From Pteria penguin (lineage: Eukaryota > Mollusca > Bivalvia > Pterioida > Pteriidae), in the NCBI GenBank assembly GCA_035048485.1, contig CM068583.1, forward strand, positions 65,468,306-65,532,305: a stretch of DNA of 64,000 bases. Reading direction: 5' to 3'. A program made the translations under genes and the position numbers. The notes under the pieces are model-generated. The model did not search any database. It was not told where the DNA came from and was given only the letters and a program-made list of their open reading frames with translations. Of this stretch, positions 1 through 12,000 are shown piece after piece (positions within the stretch are counted from its first letter, which is position 1; every line of letters starts with the position of its first letter).

Positions 1-470
1 ACTAACTTGATGAGCCAGGGGAAATTGATTAATAAGAAAAAAAATTTAAAAATTATTTTTTTTAATCAAATTACATAACAGTGCATTATTTTTAAAATTC
101 TCAAAAACAAGTTTATTATTCAAGATAGATTCCTTAAATTTTCATTTTCATTTTTGACAGGTATGTTCTTGACATTGAAGCCAACACCGATTATCTAGCC
201 TTTATAGTATAGCCGCTATTTAAATTTAAAAATTACGTAATTTTTAAAATCTTTTATTTTAAGTCTTAGCATTTCAAAAATGCTACAAAACGATTTAGAA
301 TAACAATTTCACCATGAAAAACCATGTTTCATGATTTTAAAACCATTTTAATACCATTTTAAAGTGTAATTTTAAAAAATTTTAAAAAGCAGGTGATTAA
401 AATAATTTCATTGTCATTCGCTTATTTTAAGTCGGATTGCCACCAAAATAAATCCTGCACGTGACAAGGG
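1..470. repeat. Partial copy of the AT-rich left-edge repeat
   Basis: Degenerate copy of the sequence at 545-1350, e.g. the 'gccgctattt...attacgtaattt' block near 210-245 matches 850-905 and 1985-2030. It lies in the intron or flank beyond e55. No coding sequence seen. Confidence 0.55.
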
Positions 471-544
471 TTCACTGTTTTAAATTTATTTTTCAAAAAC
501 TTCCTATGATTTGCCGTTTTCCCTAGGTTATCTGTCAAAACTAT

Positions 545-1350
545 CGAAATTCGCCCCCGGAAAGCGAAAAATACGCGCCGTAGTTAGCATGATTTTTCAA
601 TTTCAATTTCTGAAAAACGGATTTATCTACACACTTTATATTTTTCCTTTAGACTTTCAAAGACGCCGTTACCCGTTTAAGTAAAAAAAAAGTTTAAAAA
701 ATAAAGTGTCCAAAAAGATTACGTAACAATTACTTAAATTTTAAATTCTCCCCTATATAGCTTATTTTTGATGCTACACTATCCAAATTTAAACTATCAT
801 ATTCTCTAGGTTCATATCTTCACAAAATTCATCGGCCGATAATATCTATCTCTTTTAGTTTGGCCGCTATTTCAATTTAAAATTTTTAAATAATTACGTA
901 ATTTGCAAAATATGTTTATTTTCAGTCCTATCGTTTCCAGAGTATTACGAAACGATTTTCCGTAACGATTTCAGTATGAAACATGTTTCTCAGTATTTGA
1001 AAGTGAGCAATTTAAAGATTTTTTAAAGAATAACCTACTTGCGTAACTTTCATGTATTTTCTTATTCTTCGTATGAACAAAGAATAAAAACGAGAGTTTG
1101 AGAAAGAATTTGAATTCGAATTCTTAAACAAAAATAACATTTTTTGTAACCCGCTACTGATTACCAACGCAATAAACAAATCTTCCCCGAGCGTCGGGAT
1201 TACACATTAGAAAGTGCATTGAATTTGCCTTGCTTAATACCTCGCACAGCGCCGCTCTTATAGAGACGGGGAAAGCGCAGTAACTCGCGATTAATTATTA
1301 ATTCATTCGCGAGTTACTGCGCTGTCCCCGTGGAATATCTAATCGGCAAT
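545..1350. repeat. Tandem repeat copy A (~1.12 kb period)
   Basis: Begins around 'gaaagcgaaaaatacgcgcc', repeats at about +1,126 bp, and ends with a long hairpin and 'ccccgtggaat'. AT-rich, no coding frame; probably a mobile or satellite-like unit. Confidence 0.75.
1266..1331. repeat. Long hairpin (IR) in copy A
   Basis: Arms 'acggggaaagcgcagtaact' and 'agttactgcgctgtccccgt', extended by cgcg, separated by an AT-rich loop; about 24-bp stem with one bulge. Confidence 0.8.
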
Positions 1351-1667
1351 TACAAAGGAATGCCTCAATATGTATGTTTACTTAAATTTGAGTTTCTTTA
1401 TCTCCTTACTGTAGTAGTCATCTCAGTGCTATATATACAGCTAACTTGACCTTTGAAATGCGTAATACACACTCTCTATCCAGCTATGTCGCATTACGTC
1501 ACCACGCTTCTGAATGGGAATTCTGTAATACACTGACTTTCTGTAGCTGTATTCATGCCGCTTTAATTACATGAGTGTGTTTACATAGTGTCTCGGCCAG
1601 ATATATACATGTATCTATGTATATACTTCTCCTTTGTCCTAATCGGCATATCTATGATGCCGCAAGC

Positions 1668-2470
1668 TATCGAGAGCCGCCGTCGGAAAGCGAGAAATAC
1701 GCGCCGTAGTTAGCGAATTTTTCAATTTCAATTTCTGAAAAACGGATTTATCTACACATTTTATATTTTTCCTATAGTCTCTCAAAGACGCCGTTGCCCG
1801 TTTAAGTAAAAAAAAGTTTAAAAATGAAAGTTTTCAAAAACATTACGTAACAATTAGCTAAATCTTAAATTCTCACCTATATAGCTTATTTTTAATGCTA
1901 CACTATCCAAATTTGAACTATCATAATTTCTAGGTTCATATCTTTAAAAAATTCATCGGCCGATAATATCTATCTCTTTTAGTTTGGCCGCTATTTCAAT
2001 TTAAAGTTTTTAAATATTTACGTAATTTGCAAAAACATCTTATTTTTAGTCTTATCGTTTCCAGAACATCACCAAACGATTTTTCGTACCGATTTTATTA
2101 TGAAACATGTCTCTCGGTATTTGAAAGTGAGCGATTTAAAGGATTTAAAAAAAAAAATACCGTATTTGCGTAACTTTCATGTTTTTTCTTATTTGTCGTA
2201 TTAACAAAGTATAAAAAGGAAATCTTAAACAAAAATCACATTTTTTTTGCCCTCTACCCGCTACTGATGAACAAGGCAATAAAAAAATCTTGTCCGAGCG
2301 TCGGGATTACATCTAAGAGAAGCGCGGTGAATTTCCCTTGCTAAATACCGACTTCAAACGCGTATGATAGTGACGGGGAATGCGCAGTAACTCGCGATTA
2401 ATTCAATCGCGATTAATTCAATCGAGAGTTACGGCGCTTTGTCCGTGGAATGTTTAATCGACTGTTATAA
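1668..2470. repeat. Tandem repeat copy B
   Basis: Second copy of 545-1350, including the same closing hairpin. The spacer between copies (1351-1667) is different sequence. Confidence 0.75.
2373..2446. repeat. Degenerate hairpin in copy B
   Basis: Arms 'acggggaatgcgcagtaact' and 'agttacggcgctttgtccgt'. Same position as in copy A but with more mismatches and a duplicated 'cgcgattaattcaat' loop. Confidence 0.7.
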
Positions 2471-2837
2471 TGGAGAGCCGTAATATGTATGATTTCTTTA
2501 ACTTGATTTTCGATTTATTTCCTCTAGATAATACTTTTTTCAATTTTAATTATTAATTCATTTGATTGCTTGAGGGGTTTTTTTTTGGGGGGGGGGGTAT
2601 TTTTGTGTGTAAAGTACATTTAAGTCATTCTCCTGATCTTTTTTCTTTCTTTCCTTTGTTCTATCTACTTATTTTTCTTTTTTTTTCTAAAGAGGAAGAC
2701 CCGCCCTGTTGCCTCGGCAACAGGTAAGCTCTAGTGTTATAATTCTAATTACAATATACATATTGTTATAGTGCTGTTAGTAGTTCTTTATTACAGTATA
2801 TATATATATATGTTATAGTGTTGTAGTTCTTTATTAC

Positions 2838-3023
2838 CTTATATTTCTTTTGACCTTTGAAGTAATATATCTTTGTACCAGGTGTGAGTGCTCCATTCTG
2901 GAATATAGCTGTCTTAATTGCTTTGCTTCGACATCGATCTATAGTGATCAGATCATTACCAGACTTGATCATTGCAGCACAGTTACATGATGCTCTGCCA
3001 CATTTTTTATAGACAGCTCTTAC
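2838..3023 (-). CDS. e55: von Willebrand type D domain, third exon
   Basis: Phase 0-0, 62 codons. VRAVYKKCGRASCNCAAMIK, SGNDLITIDRC and GALTPGTKIYYF: matches the CNCAVAVxSGxDV...LTPGT section of VWDE-type D domains. Donor AAG|GTAATA. The rest of VWD (GLCG motif, C8, EGF) is not visible in 1-2837 and must lie left of the window. Confidence 0.87.
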
Positions 3024-6000
3024 CTGCAATAAATCAATCTGTTAAACCAGAGCAACCTTCTTCCATTGATACTTGACAGGTTTTGTTTTTGTAATAATTT
3101 CATTAATTTATCAAATTCATGTATTCTTAATAAGGAGTTGTAATGATGCAGTTGCATTGAGAAATGAAAGATTTTTAGTTAATACCCATCAATACAGCAT
3201 GTATGAAACTAAGAACTAAAAGAAAGCTTTCCAAGAATGATTTACATTGTAGATCTACAACATCTCACAAAGTGGACATATAAATTGTTAAAATATAGGT
3301 GTAGAAATCTGGAAAATTTACTTCGTATGGCAAGGTGGTGTGCCTGTAGAGAACAAACTCTCCCTGGTGGAAATTATTGTAGTATCTGTAATATATCAAA
3401 ATCAGTTACATGTATTAGATTTATATGTATAACATTCATTATTAGCTGCATGCATTAAATTATAAATTAGTTACATGTATTACATTTATTATTAGTCACA
3501 TGCTTTAAATTTATCATTACATACAAAGTCATGAATTATGACAAAAAAATGTAGAGATCATGTTCGTCTAGATATCCGTCCATGCTACAACTCCTTACTA
3601 TCACATTAATTTCTTTCTCAAGTTATCCCGCATTTCGACTTTTAGTCCACAAAGCAAAAAAGCCATTTTGCAATAAAGGTTTTATTTATGAAATAGATTT
3701 GTTTGAGAATTTAAGAATTTGTTTCATTAAGTCATATTCATGAGAATTTTGCAATGCTGAATTCCAACAAATGTTAAGTACATCATATTACAAGAGGTCT
3801 AATAGATTAACCAATGGAAATTCATGTGAAGTCACCTTCTCTAAACCTGTACATTATTCTAATGGGAGACCTGAAGCAGGGTTTTTTTTGTTTTTATATT
3901 TTGAACAATTTTCCTCAAAATGTTGTGACCCCCTGGAACTTCACCAATAGGAGGGGCTATCCAACTCCTTTCAGCATTACATACCTCAGTTATGATTCTT
4001 GCAGTGGAATACATTTTCATCTTATTGATACTTGCAGATTACTATAATTGAGATCTACATACAGGGCAGTGTTATTTTTGTGAATCCCCTTCAGTGTTTG
4101 TCAAAACTGATCAATGTGAGAAATGTTTTGCCATATTAGTCATAAGTAAGATTGTGCATCTTGTCTTCAACTGTGAAGAAGACCAAACCCTAGATGTTAT
4201 ATCTAAAGAGATTCACAACGGTTGATACTGAGGGCCATCTAGTATCACCATATTAGAGGAGCACTGCTACTATGACTCTGCATGTTGAAAATAACTAAGC
4301 TTACTTCATCTGATACAATAAAAGCTGAAGTAAAAGTACATAGGACTAAAGTCGATAGCTATGCAGTACACCATGTATGACACTTCAAGACTTTGGAATA
4401 AGTTTATTTGCATTGAAATGCAAGTAATTCACGGTGTACTCCAGATTTTTCTGGAGATCAAGAGATGCACTCTTTTAATGCATTGTTTAAAATATACTTG
4501 ATGATGTCATCATGCTTTGCAAATAAAATTACAACACTAGAAAAACTTATTTCTTATGACTTTTATTATGCTTTTGCAGATTTTAAGGTTTTTTTGAGTT
4601 TTTTGTTTTTGTTTACTGACCCAATTTTATTTCCGAGAAAAATCTGTAATCAAGCCGTATTTGTTAAATATGAATGACCCTGACAGTAACTGTCAGTATA
4701 AGCCATTATCCTAAAACTAGATCAAATTCCATGGTCAAGGTCACAAGATCAAAATTTTGGAAGCCGGCATGGCCTAGTGGTATCGCATCGGACTCTTGAT
4801 CGGGAGGCTGGGGTTCGAGTCCTGCTTTGGTCATGCCGGTGTCATGTCTTTCGGACGAGACAGTAAAAACCGAGGCCCCGTGTCGTGGTATGCATTGCAC
4901 GTTTAAGATCCCTCACTGCTTCGGGTGGGTCCATTGCAAAGGTCAAAATTTGTATGCCCCGCATCAGGCAGATGCCGTCACCATATACGTGAAATATTCG
5001 TGGTGTGACGTAAAACAAAAATCAATCAATCAAAGTTTTGGTATCAACAGAAAAGTTTTGTCACAAAGAATAGACACTTGAAATATGAAAGCCCTATCAT
5101 CATTCAAAAGATATAACCAATATTATAGTTTTTGAAATGTAGGTCAAAGGTTGTGGTCAAGGTCATGAGGTAAAAAATGATTGAATCAACAGAAAGGTCT
5201 TGTCACAAGGAATACATATGTAAAAAAAAGCCCACCTCTAAAATTTAATAAGTTATAACCAATTTTAAAGTTTTGGAAATGTAGATCAAAAAGTCATGGT
5301 CAAGGTCAGGGGATAAAAAATTATTGTAAAGATGGAAATGTCTTGTCACAAGGAATGCAAATGTGAAAAATGAAAGCCTTATCTCTTACAGTCGAAAAGT
5401 TACGTAGAATGTTAAAGTTTACTTTCCACAGACAGACAGACAGACCAAACACTAGATGCCCCAATACCTTGATTCCGGCAGCATGAAAAAAATCTAGAGA
5501 TGCACTGTTTATGAATCATTTATAATATTCAGGCTTTAGAAATAAAATGTTTAATGTAGGGACTCTACAAGTTATGTACATATAGAGGTATGGACATTTA
5601 TAGTAATTGAAGTGACAAAGGCCATCAATGAAGGTAAGCACATGTATCTGGAAAATGATTATAATATTACCAATGGGAATGTTCATTTAATGGTCATATC
5701 TTAGTTAATTTCTTTTCCCTCCTACAGAGTGCTAGAACTTTTAATTGGATGTGAGATAATATACTTACAATCTATCAAAAGTGAGCATGTGAGGATCATT
5801 CACTGATGAACATTTTACACGTCTGTCATTGTTTACTACAACAGCCTATAACAATATTACAAGGAAAATTACACACATCTTTTAAAATGTTTGAAATACA
5901 TTTTTGTATGTAACAATTTAATCCACATCCATGCAAACTTCAAAGCATTTAATTCTTAATACACAATTTTCTTGTATTATGGAAATGTGTTCACTAAACT

Positions 6001-9000
6001 TAATGCCAGGTATACCTGACCTTCAGCCTATTACCTGTAGAATCACAACAAAGTATTATCTTCAGAAAATACTTATTCTACGGAATGAACATCTGATTTC
6101 GTTTATACATGATATTTCTTTTTTGTTATCAATCATGTTGTGACAAAGTATCAAAGAAGTAACAAAATATATATCTGACAATTCAAATTCAAGTTGGTAG
6201 CTGTACCATTAAAAAATACATAAATACATACATCATACAAAATTTAGAAAAAGCTGATATTTTGAAATAGTACATGATACTGATGAAATTTTTTTGATTG
6301 AAAGCATCAATAAGAATGCAATATCAATTAGTATTTGACAACAAGTCAAAACAAAATACTTAAAACATAAACAAGAGGCCCAAGTGGGCATGTTTTTTCA
6401 CTTTAACACAATTAGCTTATTCACAAACAAATGAAAACTCAATTTTGGTAGAAGACTTTGAGTACTAAGTGGGCCTATATCGCTCACCTGAACACAATTA
6501 GCTTATTCACAAGCAAATGACAGCTCAATTTCGTAGAAGACTTTGAGTACTTAGTTATGTAATGTTTTGTGAAATTCTGTGCAGCTGTTGCATAAAAGAA
6601 CTCAAAATGTGTCAACAAGTCCTCAGAAGCCATATCGGAAGAGGACCTTGAGTAGTTATTTTCTATATGATTTGGTGAAATTCTTTGAAATGGTTAATGA
6701 AAAGAAGTAGAAAATCAAGTCAGTCAAACAAAGCTCTTGTTGGCTATCTTGACTGATCTGGTTGAAAGATACAATTTTGGTAGAGGACCTTGAGTACTAA
6801 TATTCTGTAAGATGTGGTGAAATTCTATGAAACTGTTAATGAAAAGAAGGTGAAAATGTGTCAACCAATCAGAGCCCTTGGCTGCATCTTGGATTATGGA
6901 TCCAATCGAAAATTACTAACTTGGTAGAGGACCATCAATATTTACTTCCTGTAAATTTTGGTGAAATTCTGTTGTAGAGAAAAAGATGTGTCAATCAATC
7001 AGAGCCCATGGCGGCCATCTTAGATTACAGATCTGGTTGAAAAACACAAATCTAGTGGAGGACATTGCATGCTTACTTCCTGTAAGGTATTGTGAAATCT
7101 TCTGAAGCAGTTGTGGAGAAGTCAAAAATGTGTCAACCCATCTGGGTCATTGGCAGTCATCTTGGATCATTGATCAGGTTGTAAAACACAAACTTGGTTA
7201 AGAACATCAAGTACTTACTTCCTTTAAGTTTTGTTGAAATTCTGTAAAGCAGTTGCAGAGGAGAAGTCGAAAACATGTCAACAAATCAGAGTACATGGCG
7301 ACCATCTTGGATTATGGATTAGTTTGAAAAACACTGATTACTTATTTCTAATAACGTCTGATGAAACTTTATAAAGCAGTTTTAGGAGAAGAAGTTGAAA
7401 AGGTGTCAACCAATCAGGGCCCATGGCAGCCATCTTGAAGTACTGATTGGGTTGAAAAACACAAACTGGGTAGAGGACCTTGATTACTTACTTCTAGTAG
7501 GGTCTGGTGAAACTGATGAAGCGATGTGGAGATGAAGTTGAAAATGTGTTTAGTCAATCAGAACCAATGGCGGCCATCTTGGATTATGGAAATGGTAAAA
7601 AAATACAAGCATGGTAGAGGACCTTGATTGTTTACTTCTAGTAAGGTCTGGTGAAGATTATGAAATGGTTGTGGAGAAGAAATCGAAAATGTATCAGGCA
7701 ATCAGAGCCCATGGCAGCCATCTTGGATTATGATTGGGTTGAAAAACACAAACTGGGTAGAGGACCTTGATATTATACCTTGTATTAAAGATGCATATGT
7801 AGTTTTGCAAAACCAAGTTTCCAACATTTCAAGTTATTTTACACCCACTACTTTTGTTTGACGTTACTGACTAACTGATACATCATGGGCTTAACCCCAT
7901 CACCTTAAATTAATAAGGCTTGCTCTGGTCTTCAGGAATTAATGTGTGAAGTTTAATGAAAATAGCTGGTGAAAACCTTCAGTTATTGTCCAGAAATCAT
8001 TTTAACTAATCAATCCTCTGTGACCTTGACATCTGAATCCCAAAATCAAAAGTGCACAACCATAGCTCATAAGAAGTCTGCATAAGCAGTTTCTTTATTA
8101 TATCTCAATTGCATGACCTAGAGTTCAGAAAACAAACGACTGACATCCACCTTTCCCAGGAGTTTACTTACATAGAAAGTTGCTACAGATCTCTGTAGAA
8201 CAAGTGTCCCATCTTCATATTTTTTGGCTACCAATGTGATTTTCATATTGCGTTGTCCATCAAAAATACCATCTAATTTTGCAGTGAGAGGTATTTTCTG
8301 TCCTGTATTCCAATTAGAATCAGTCAGAGAGAAAGTACAGAAACCACTAGCTGATGTTTGACCAATCAAAAGCTGATCTATAATGTTTCCATTTCTGCAC
8401 CTAAAAGACATTTTAGATGATATATAAGATTTATGCTTTGTTTGATTCTTGTTGAATGTCACACCATATACATATATATAATTATAGACAACTTCTGCCT
8501 GATGTTTTGCATAGAAATTTACACCTTAGCAATATATATTATAGTAGTAACAAAAGAATGTAAAACTGTAGGTCTTAAACAAATTTCTAATTTATTATAA
8601 ACGACAACATTGTATTAGGATATTTGCATTCATTTTGTGTCAAAATAAATCCTATTTTTAGTTCTGTTCTGTTAATATATTATTTTGATTATTTTTATAT
8701 GTAGCATGGTTATGTAAAAATTCTATGTTCAATTAAACATCTGATATTGTAGAAAAAGTGCAGTGTAAAATTATGAATCACACATAATTTTTTATGATTC
8801 ATCTGTGTAAGAACTGCCCTTTCATTGATTTTACAATGATTTCAGGGCAAAAAAGGGGGATGGGGTATTAAAATGTTATTTTATGCAATTTCTAATCTGA
8901 ATGCTTACATATCTCTTTTGTTTATTTAGTAATATATTTTTAGAATGAAAATAAATCAAGAAAATGAGATTTGCACATATTTTTACATTATCAGCATTCT

Positions 9001-12000
9001 AAATGTCACGTTTTTGATACAAATGTAGGGGGTATAATTTAAGCACAAAATAATACTGAACCATGAAGGAAAGATATTATACTACAAATAAGATTTGTTT
9101 ATATTTTGCAGATTTACATAGAGTTGCCCACACAATGCAATCTTATAGATGATAGGCTTGATTAAGGAATTACCAAACTATGCATGAAGCATGTTAAGAC
9201 TACAAAGTTTGATTTCTTGATCAAATGAAAACAAATGTGGATAGGTGGTGTTTTAATATCAATAAATTTATTTGTATTTAATATGTTCCTCAAATAAAAA
9301 AAAAATTTACAAAGCAAATATTTTTCACTAAATTTGTCTTACGGATGGATAACCCTTAAATGTTTTGTTTTGTAGGTAGCATGAATCACTATTGTTATAA
9401 CTGTTAAGAAAATAAGGGAAATGATACAACTTTGAGAGTCCTCAAAATACCTACCATGGCATTAATTTTGGTCTACATGACAACCATCTCTAGCTAATAA
9501 TTTGAATAATTTATAGCTATAAAGTTTCACTTAAATCTTTATAAAACCTGTAAAGAAATCTACTGTAAATGTGGAAATCTAAATCTTTATAAAACCTGTG
9601 AAGAAATCTACGGTAAATGTGGAAATTTTCATGTGGGGATAATGTACGTTTGCAATTACATGATAAATGCAAATATAGCCCTCCCCCGCCTCGTGTAATA
9701 AAATCTACTGTGACCTCCTTGGACCCCAGCCTTAGGAGGGGGGGGGGACTTTTCTTTTGTTTATACTTATTCTAAAACTGCTTTATAGGCATAACACTTC
9801 ATATACATAGATATGACAATGCCAAGTTACCCAAAAGATCTGATTGTAACTGAACCTATGACACATTTTTAGCTCTATTTAACCAGCGCAACATGTGTCA
9901 AACTAAATGAGAAATTGTCAGTATCAGGTATCGTGAACATGTATTCAGTGACAATGTAACACTAATAAGTAATCACATCTTACTTAGAGAGAAAATCAAT
10001 ATCTAATTGGTGTGAATTCTGTCGTAAAGGACTGTTTACATTTAATAGCGATATACAAAACTGTATTTCTGATTAACATTTTAATATGTTTTCATTGTGG
10101 AAAATGCCTGCAATTTGAGGAAGAAAGAGGCATCTGCAAAAAAAAAAGCAATTACCCTCCCCTTCCCCCCAAAAAAATTGAAAAAATTGGTACCACGAAC
10201 ATTATCCCCACACAAAAAGTCAGACTAGTATTTTCACTAAATTTCCCCAAGCCAAAATAACCATATTTATACAGTATTCAAGCCAGTTTTTGACATCTAT
10301 TCTAAAACATCACATACTGCTTTTGGAATATCATTTTGTAATCTAGCTAACTAATAGTGATACATTCAGTATACAATGCCAAATGTCCAGATCATCTCTT
10401 AGCAGCATACCCATATCATTATAACTGTCACCTCAATTCAGCAGCTGTATAGACTAGGTACACTGAGTGCTAAACAGAAGAATAATTTCTATACATCTTG
10501 AACAGAACTGTGTGTTGTTTTCTAATGTTTTTTAATATACTTACTTTACGGGTTTTTTATTTCCATGGTGCTCCAGCTTGATATCTATATCGATGTAACA
10601 ATTATTACCAGTACACACAGATTTCGGGGAAGCTGTTAAAGCCACATCTATGAAGACTGGTCCACCACCTTCTTCCACTCGGATCACATTTTTTGTACTA
10701 GGAAGCTATATGTAAAAGTAAGCCATTACCTGAGTATCATTAAGCCATTACCTCGAGTATCATAAAGTGATTGACACTGAGGGACATCTTACTTTAACTT
10801 ATACGAAGGATTTGCTCACGCAAAATTCAGTTTGAAACCAGTATTGACAACTCATTAATAAATGAATGCAAATACACATTTGATCTACATTAAAAACAAT
10901 ATCTAATAAAAGTTCAAAGGTATTTTACATGAGATAAACTTAAGAAATAATATACTATCTATATAAGCATACAAATCCATTGTATCATTTTATCATATCT
11001 ATGTTAAATTGACTTTGTGAAAAAGAAGCCACTTATTTAAAAAAATAAACTTGAAACAGAGAAAAAGGTCATGTAGGATATAATTAGAAAGTTATGAACA
11101 TGACATATATTTGTAATAGATTTAAATATGATTTGATCTACTGACCTTGAATCCTGGCAGTTTATGACAATTTATCCCCTTTTGTGTGAATACTGTCTTC
11201 AATTGATTCTTTAGATCATTGCCCTCAGATTTACTGCACTTGGATGCTTCTATAGCCACACAGCTTAACTTCTCTTCATATAAACTAAAGGAAAAGAAAT
11301 ACATGTATTTAATGTATCACATTCATAGAACTGCATTAACTAGTATCGTGACTTTTCTCTCTTCAGATTTATTTTGCCATTTAAAATCTATCGGGATTTC
11401 CTAATTATTATTTATGTCATCTATGCCAATTAACACAAGATAAGATCGACTGAATGAAATATGTCATTTATTCCAAAGATGAATGACGTAATCATTAAGC
11501 AAACAATGTCTAACACGGCGATCGCCTATAAACTACAATACACACAATGACTAGAGGCGATCGCCGTGTACCATGAAAAACACACAGAGTGTATATCATC
11601 TACAAAAAATGTGGGTGGCGTACCCAAAAAATGCGCCAAACAATGATATTATTATCAGTATCATTTAAAAGTAATGTGATAACACTCTGTATGATATACA
11701 TCTAATTGTCAGATACATATGTAATGCCAAAAGAAAGGCGGATGAAAGGGGTGGCCGGCAGGCTGATCAAAAGTTATCGTACAATTAGCTCAAGTCAAAC
11801 AAAGAAACTGACGCTGAGCGCGACCTCTGTTAATTAGGCCAGCCGATATGCTAATGAGATATAATCTGATTGGTCAATTACAATGGAATGTGCTACTGGT
11901 CAGTTAAACAATAAACAATGGAATGACCAACTGGTCAGTTAGATAATGGAATGTGTTGGACAGTTACACTAAGAAAGCGCCGCTAATGTCAATCAGCATC

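Noticed and set aside
4763..4840. Functional tRNA gene
   Set aside because: Box A and B are present, but it is the head of a SINE with a body, AATC tail and target duplication.
4706..5081. Short open frames on both strands
   Set aside because: They lie within a tRNA-derived SINE.
8118..8400. Stop at 8118-8120 as the gene's C-terminus with AATAAA at 8094-8099
   Set aside because: A strong in-frame donor (TAT|GTAAGT) precedes it, and e53-e55 continue the VWDE/VWD domain in correct phase. It could still be a minor intron-retention isoform.
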